Source: Elysia crispata
Lineage: Eukaryota > Mollusca > Gastropoda > Plakobranchidae
Reading direction: 5' to 3'
Assembly (NCBI GenBank): GCA_033675545.1
Contig: JAWDGP010007314.1
Span: 186,001 to 250,000, forward strand
DNA length: 64,000 bases
Positions 59,676-64,000 of this stretch are shown one piece after another. The translations under genes were made by a program, and so were the position numbers. The first letter of the stretch is position 1. The number at the start of each line of letters is the position of its first letter. The notes under the pieces were generated by a model. That model worked only from the letters and a program-made list of their open reading frames with translations. It was not told where the DNA came from and did not search any database.

Positions 59676-59780
59676 ATGGCGAACATTTTCGAGACACTCA
59701 TTGAAATTCGAGGCTTCCTCTCAAAGGGAGACAAGTCACTTTGAAGATGCGCCGGAAATAGTGTTATCCAGAAATCGAAA
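59676..59780 (+). promoter_or_regulatory. Likely RPL36 core promoter
   Basis: CGCCGGAAAT at 59749-59758 resembles an ETS/GABP site, and ACATGGCGAAC near 59675 resembles a YY1 element; both are usual in ribosomal protein promoters. There is no TATA box, also usual. The chance 22-codon frame starting at 59676 (MANIFETLIEIR...) is discussed in the findings. Confidence 0.4.
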
Positions 59781-59818
59781 CTTCCTTTTTTGTTTTGATC
59801 TCTAACAAAACTGATCAG
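59781..59818 (+). other. RPL36: RPL36 exon 1 (non-coding, TOP-like start)
   Basis: CTTCCTTTTTTG at 59781-59792 has the form of a 5'-terminal oligopyrimidine tract, the start of nearly all ribosomal protein mRNAs and the target of growth-dependent translational control. It is followed by a CTGATCAG/GTAAAA donor at 59818/59819. The partner acceptor is TTCCAG ending at 61676, one base before the start codon. The exact first base is inferred. Confidence 0.55.
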
Positions 59819-61254
59819 GTAAAATCTTTCATATTTCAATCTCCGTAAATCGCCAAGTAAATAAACTGTTTTCTAGTAAAGACATATAAATCTTATGAAA
59901 TAAACATTCAGGGTAAAATAAAGTGCATGAAAAGGAATATTCTTTAACCTGTACTTACTTCAAGCTCGGTGTATTTCAGCGCGAGCATCAGTCAATTAGG
60001 GATACAATTTTTACGTATTAGGTCTATCTTAAATAGTCTAGCAAAGTAAACAGGGTCATTACAGTCCATCAATACCCTTAAATCAGATCGATATCTTAGT
60101 CACTGCATTACTGAGCAATAATGGCAATAAGTTTTGAAGCTAGATCTATGTGTTCCGGAACGAGATCTAAATCAGATCACCACCATATTTTCTATTAAAA
60201 AAAAAAAAAAAAATACATCTATTCTAGATCTAATTCTAAGATCATAAACACCTGTAGTAAAACTTGAGATCAAGACCTGGATCAAGAGGCATTCTTATAT
60301 AATCATCTTGTATGTTATGTTATGAATTGAACTAAGTTAGGCCTAGAATCAAGATAAACTAGATCTAGATCTAGATCTAGTTTTTCTACTTGTGAGTTAA
60401 AGAGATTCAGATGTGTCTACTAGTCTAAATTAAGTAAAGTTTGTAACTGTAGTGATTATTAGATCTATAGTAAGTTCGTTCATTTCATAAAAAAAAAATA
60501 GTCTAAGTGTTGAAAAGCAATGGGCCAGTTATCATTTAGAATCATAAATTTAGATATTAACATTGCGAGACATCATTGCATTCTACATTTAAATCTTAAC
60601 TAAAGAGAAACAATTGGATGATTGGTAATACTGCAGTGTTGCGTTCCTGGTTGGATGTAAACAAATCACACCACAAATGGCCAGGCTGTTAGTGTTACTG
60701 CTTATTAAGAAGAACCAAAACAAGTTCAATATTTTGCACGGAAATACCTTAGCTGAGGAAGTTGCCCTTAGATTTATGCAAGATAGATTTTAAGAAGCTA
60801 GAGATAGATTTTAAGAAGCTATAAAAAGAGGCCCCTTGTAAAATGACAATATTAAAAAAAAAAAAAATAAGGCCCGCAAGTGAGATGACTGCCTGTGAAA
60901 CAAAGCCAGGTCGATATAGATCTAGACTAAATGATGACAGGCAGGCACAGAGATCTACACTGTCAAAATGACATCGTATAGAGCTTCGTGCAAGCAAGCT
61001 ACATGGCACACGCTGATCACGTGCAGAGTACAATCACCGCATGTGGCATCAACACTCCCCTCCTCTTCCAGTTTAAGAAACATTCACACCTGGTCCTTTG
61101 GCCTAACCCATTTTCCTTCTCTTAGCCTTATTGCTGATTCTTGCCTGTAAAGTAGGTGGGCTAAACACACACACACACTTACACCAGAATCACTTGCCGC
61201 ACGGAACATAGCACTATTTTCTCTGTTTCACAAGCCAGGAAAAGTGTTTTCAGA

Positions 61255-61430
61255 ATCGAAAAAACCCGCCAAGATGGCTTCGAATTAACCGGATCCTTAT
61301 TTTAAACTTCGAACTAACCGATATATTTTAATAAAGCTTAAAGAGAGAAATATTTGGTAAAATTAAATGACTTTGAAATATCTAAGAATTCAAGCTATCC
61401 GGATTCGAATTATTTGGACTTGACTATTTG
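61255..61430. mobile_element. Possible pogo-like terminal remnant in RPL36 intron 1
   Basis: CGAATTAACCGG and GAACTAACCGATA on the left, and, read from the right, AGTCAAGTCCAAATAATTCG then AATCCGGATA. Such AATTCGAA/CCGG repeats near CAGTCAA-like ends are common in pogo/Tigger element termini. The left end is not found. Confidence 0.25.
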
Positions 61431-61677
61431 TCTGCAGCGTATCAAACTCATTAAGAGCTATGCAACTTTAAAGCTTAAACGAAATTGGGCTGATATCTGC
61501 AAATTTACCATACTTGTCTAGGACAACAGATTTGTTTGATGCGGTGCAAACCCATGCTTTGGTCCAACACGACGACTGGTCATATTCACAATCACATACA
61601 CTTTTTGTGATATTTTCTTTCTTACTACTGTACTTGATTGCAAAATATTTACTTGTTTAACGATTTTTTTTTCCAGA

Positions 61678-61776
61678 ATGGGGGTCAGATACAACCTTGC
61701 TGTTGGTATGAACAAAGGTCACAAGGTGACTAAAATTGATGTTGGAAGAAAAAACAGACCCACTCGCAGAAAGGGG
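61678..61776 (+). CDS. RPL36: RPL36 coding exon 1
   Basis: 33 codons from ATG at 61678 to an AAGGGG/GTAAGC donor. A TTCCAG acceptor lies immediately upstream. Confidence 0.93.
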
Positions 61777-62299
61777 GTAAGCAGTTTTGATAATGTAATC
61801 CTAACTGATATAAGTGCTGTGAATGTGTTTAGGTTGGCCTCTACCAATTGCTGAGTAGGACGTCTTAGGTTTTAAGTTGGAAGCTGGCAATGGAAGGGAC
61901 TGTGATGTTATATCTCTAGGCATTAGCTTGCTTGATTGCCACTCAAGACAGTCTGTGGTGTTGAATGATCTGTCTTGCACCATTTCTCCTCCGGAGATAG
62001 ATTACTTACACTGCTGATTAAATACACTCTTTCATCTTATGGTTCTTAAATTTTTTTTAAGTAAAATTTATTGAAAGTAATTATGAATTCAGTTTGTGAC
62101 TTCTGCTGGAACCTTATTTTGTTAACTAGTTTTAATTACACGTAACAATTGTTCTGCTCCCCAGACTGCCACAAAGCATGCAAAGTTTGTAAGAGACCTT
62201 GTCCGAGAAATTGCTGGTTTGTCACCATTTGAGAGGAGATGCCAAGAGTTGTTGAAAATCTCCAAAGACAAACGGGCCCTTAAGTTTTGTAAGAAGAGG
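61678..62299 (+). CDS. RPL36: Ribosomal protein L36 (eL36), 3' end outside or missing
   Basis: Coding exons 61678-61776 and 62165-62299 give 78 residues: [69 protein letters not shown]. This is the eL36 family, a small basic protein of the 60S ribosomal subunit, normally about 105 aa. The conserved final exon (starting around GTHIRAKRKREE) was not found before 64000, so the gene probably continues past the window. Both introns are GT-AG, phase 0. A candidate alternative last exon lies at 63513-63611. CpG/TOP-type promoter features sit 1.9 kb upstream, separated by intron 1. Confidence 0.93.
61944..61977 (+). other. Stem-loop in RPL36 intron 2
   Basis: CAAGACAG at 61944-61951 pairs perfectly with CTGTCTTG at 61970-61977 across an 18-base loop. 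It sits in a ribosomal-protein intron, a usual place for snoRNAs, and an ACA lies about 35 bases downstream. Evidence for an H/ACA snoRNA is weak. Confidence 0.2.
62165..62299 (+). CDS. RPL36: RPL36 coding exon 2
   Basis: 45 codons from a CCCCAG acceptor to AAGAGG/GTAAGT; encodes the rRNA-binding core with [11 protein letters not shown]. Confidence 0.95.
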
Positions 62300-63512
62300 G
62301 TAAGTGGTGCTTAAATAGATAGCATCACCTTATTGTTCATGTTTATACATGCAGGGCTGAAAATTATGAATGTGGGCCCAGGAACAAACCACCATACTAA
62401 TGTCTAGGTTTCGTTCTTGGTCAGATATATAGTCTTTGGTCATTGTTACAGCTGTTCATGCATTACTGTTTTTAACCAGTGTTATTGAGGCTTGTCATTT
62501 GGGGTGTGAAAAGGGAGTGAGTGGGGTGGCAAAGCTAGACCTATTTTAATTTTTTTTTCTTTTTTTGCAGTACCATGTACAAAAACTAAAACAAAGTAAA
62601 TGAAAAATGTTATGGGCGTGGGGAGAGATAAATGATGGTATGGAAAAACAGACATCCAGTATTTTGATGTCTATTCTCCTTGATTGAGGTTCACACTGTA
62701 ATATCCTCTTGGTTAAACATACTTTTGAAAAAAAAATCAATTCTGTGGACCTAAGCTTATACAGTAGTGTTGGGTGTAGATCTAATCTAAAGCGATGTAT
62801 TAACCATAGATCTATCAAGATAAGACTGTGTCAATACATCTGAGATTCTTGATGTCATAACCAGTTAATTGGTGCTCTAAATTGGGTTTTGAAGATTAAA
62901 CCAAAAAAGACATTCCCTACTAAGTGCATTTCTTTATAACCAGTTGACAGGAAAATAAGCCTTGACCTTAAAAATGTTTTATCGATGTGGAAAGGATTTT
63001 ACTTTTCAGAACATAAAGTATTCCTTTCATGAACTATAGTCGAAAAGTCTGTTCTAGAAACAGGGCCTCGGTTTCAATTTTCCAGTTCTTGGGAAAGGGA
63101 AATATGTGAAAAATTAAAAGATTGTTAACCGAGAGAGTTGCTATATTGTTCTAAAGGGAATGAAAGATTATTAGGTACATAGTGGTGCCCCTCTCAGGTG
63201 TGAAGACTTTTAAGTTTTTTTGTTTATCAAGACTGCTCAGAGAAAGCAGTCAACTATGGTTACATTGATGTAGTTGGGTGATTTATGACATGAATACAAC
63301 CGTTAGATCAACACAACAGCAGAATAAAATCAAGGGACTTTACTGTATTTTTCGTACATCAATATTTATCAAGGGACTTAACTGTTTTACATACATTAAT
63401 GAAGTCAATGGCGTGACCTGTGTCACCGAGCTTGATGATACACTGTTTTTTTTCTTCTTGCTTTTTGTTTTTAGTTATTTTCTAAAAGATGGAGATTGGA
63501 TTATTTTTGCAG
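62300..63512 (+). other. Intronic or intergenic DNA after RPL36 exon 2
   Basis: No match to the conserved RPL36 C-terminus in any frame. AT-rich, with several chance open frames. Confidence 0.5.
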
Positions 63513-63611
63513 GTCAAATTGTACCGCTTGCTGTATCAATGGGAATGTGCTCAGTCAGCTGACTTTGAAGATCTAGTTTGTCAACATGTGGAGCTAACAA
63601 GAAAGATTTAA
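63513..63611 (+). CDS. Candidate terminal coding exon, 32 codons plus stop
   Basis: Preceded by a good acceptor (TTATTTTTGCAG ends 63512). Read in phase 0 it gives VKLYRLLYQWECAQSADFED, then LVCQHVELTRKI and TAA, followed 19 bases later by AATAAA (63630). The composition looks like real protein, but I recognise no family. It could be an alternative last exon of RPL36 (donor at 62299 is also phase 0), the last exon of another unseen transcript, or chance. Confidence 0.35.
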   Translation, partial: VKLYRLLYQWECAQSADFEDLVCQHVELTRKI

Positions 63612-63629
63612 AAAAAAAAAAGGAAAGAA

Positions 63630-63635
63630 AATAAA
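63630..63635 (+). promoter_or_regulatory. Candidate poly(A) signal
   Basis: AATAAA in GAAAATAAACACCC shortly after the candidate terminal exon; followed by a T-rich stretch. Confidence 0.45.
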
Positions 63636-64000
63636 CACCCAGCTTGTTATTTACCCTTTCAAAACCATTGCTTTCATTTTCTGACAATGTGATATTGAAA
63701 ATGAGGATCGGCAGAGGCTAGGATTGTTGGGCATACACAAACAGAGCCATGAGCCTTGTGTGCTGTGCCCACCTTCTCCCCGCCTTTTCTCTCCTAAGCC
63801 GCAGACCACGCAATCATGCCTTCATTTCCACCTTTCTTCAATTGATATACAAGTGGGCGTACAGTTAGCGCGTTTGTCTCATCAAGAAAACTCCTGTCAG
63901 TGGACTAGATCTAGATTTAGCTGCTGATTATTTGGCTCAGTGAATGCGTGTGCACACGTGCATCGAACGACTGAGCTTATGCTATAGTAGTGGTGCTTGG
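63636..64000. other. Window end, no recognised exon
   Basis: GC-richer than the flank at 63750-63830 but no RPL36 final exon and no other domain seen. A TTAGCGCGTTTGTC at about 63867 looks like a lone polymerase III A box without a B box. Confidence 0.4.

Noticed and set aside
63860..63925. SINE head (TTAGCGCGTTTGTC)
   Set aside because: No B box downstream within the normal distance.
62300..64000. Search for the conserved RPL36 last exon
   Set aside because: No frame encodes the GTHIRAKRKREE region; it probably lies beyond the window.

Overview
The window looks like a piece of an animal nuclear genome. It is AT-rich, dominated by long introns and intergenic DNA, packed with microsatellites, and carries degenerate non-LTR retrotransposons, a Tc1/mariner element and two split genes with GT-AG introns. 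The protein families seen (ELMOD3, ribosomal protein L36), the mariner, and frequent TAGATC-type short motifs suggest an invertebrate, possibly a lophotrochozoan such as a mollusc. That taxonomic guess is inference only. No bacterial features (operons, Shine-Dalgarno sites, CRISPR, rho-independent terminators) apply.

Layout. 1-42.7 kb is effectively gene-free. It holds many arrays of (GA/CT)n, (AT)n, (ATT)n, (ACT)n, (TTC)n and GATA/CAGA type, the longest being a 203-bp (CT)n at 6823-7025 and a 378-bp (ACT)n at 41668-42045. Mobile elements there are a 5'-truncated L2/CR1-like LINE tail at about 22184-22875 (minus strand), a nearly intact 1373-bp mariner at 29825-31197 with perfect 30-bp inverted repeats but one frameshift in its transposase (minus strand), and several tRNA-derived SINE-like remnants. 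Some low-copy diverged repeats are also present (32.6-33.0 kb, 34.75-35.1 kb, and a family at 7.9, 35.6 and 35.9 kb).

45.1-57.6 kb carries one complete 11-coding-exon gene on the plus strand that I identify as ELMOD3 (ELMO-domain protein, a GTPase-activating protein family for Arl/Arf-type GTPases). The model gives 562 aa, with a long acidic/serine-rich, probably disordered N-terminal half, a 30-nt in-frame microexon, a NAGNAG acceptor, and pogo/Tigger-like DNA transposon debris in two introns. Between this gene and the next lies a LINE reverse-transcriptase tail whose 3' end is present three times in tandem (about 280-bp units, 57997-58816).

59.7-64 kb carries the 5' part of the ribosomal protein L36 gene: a likely non-coding first exon beginning in a pyrimidine tract (TOP-like), two recognisable coding exons, and no sign of the conserved last exon (C-terminal GTHIRAKRKREE region) before the window ends. 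An unrelated-looking but well-formed terminal exon with its own poly(A) signal sits at 63513-63611. The two genes have no obvious functional link; they are simply neighbours on the same strand. I found no clear evidence of a new multi-gene biological system. The most interesting points are the ELMOD3 splice architecture, the alternative terminal exon after RPL36, the tandem LINE tail and the near-intact mariner.
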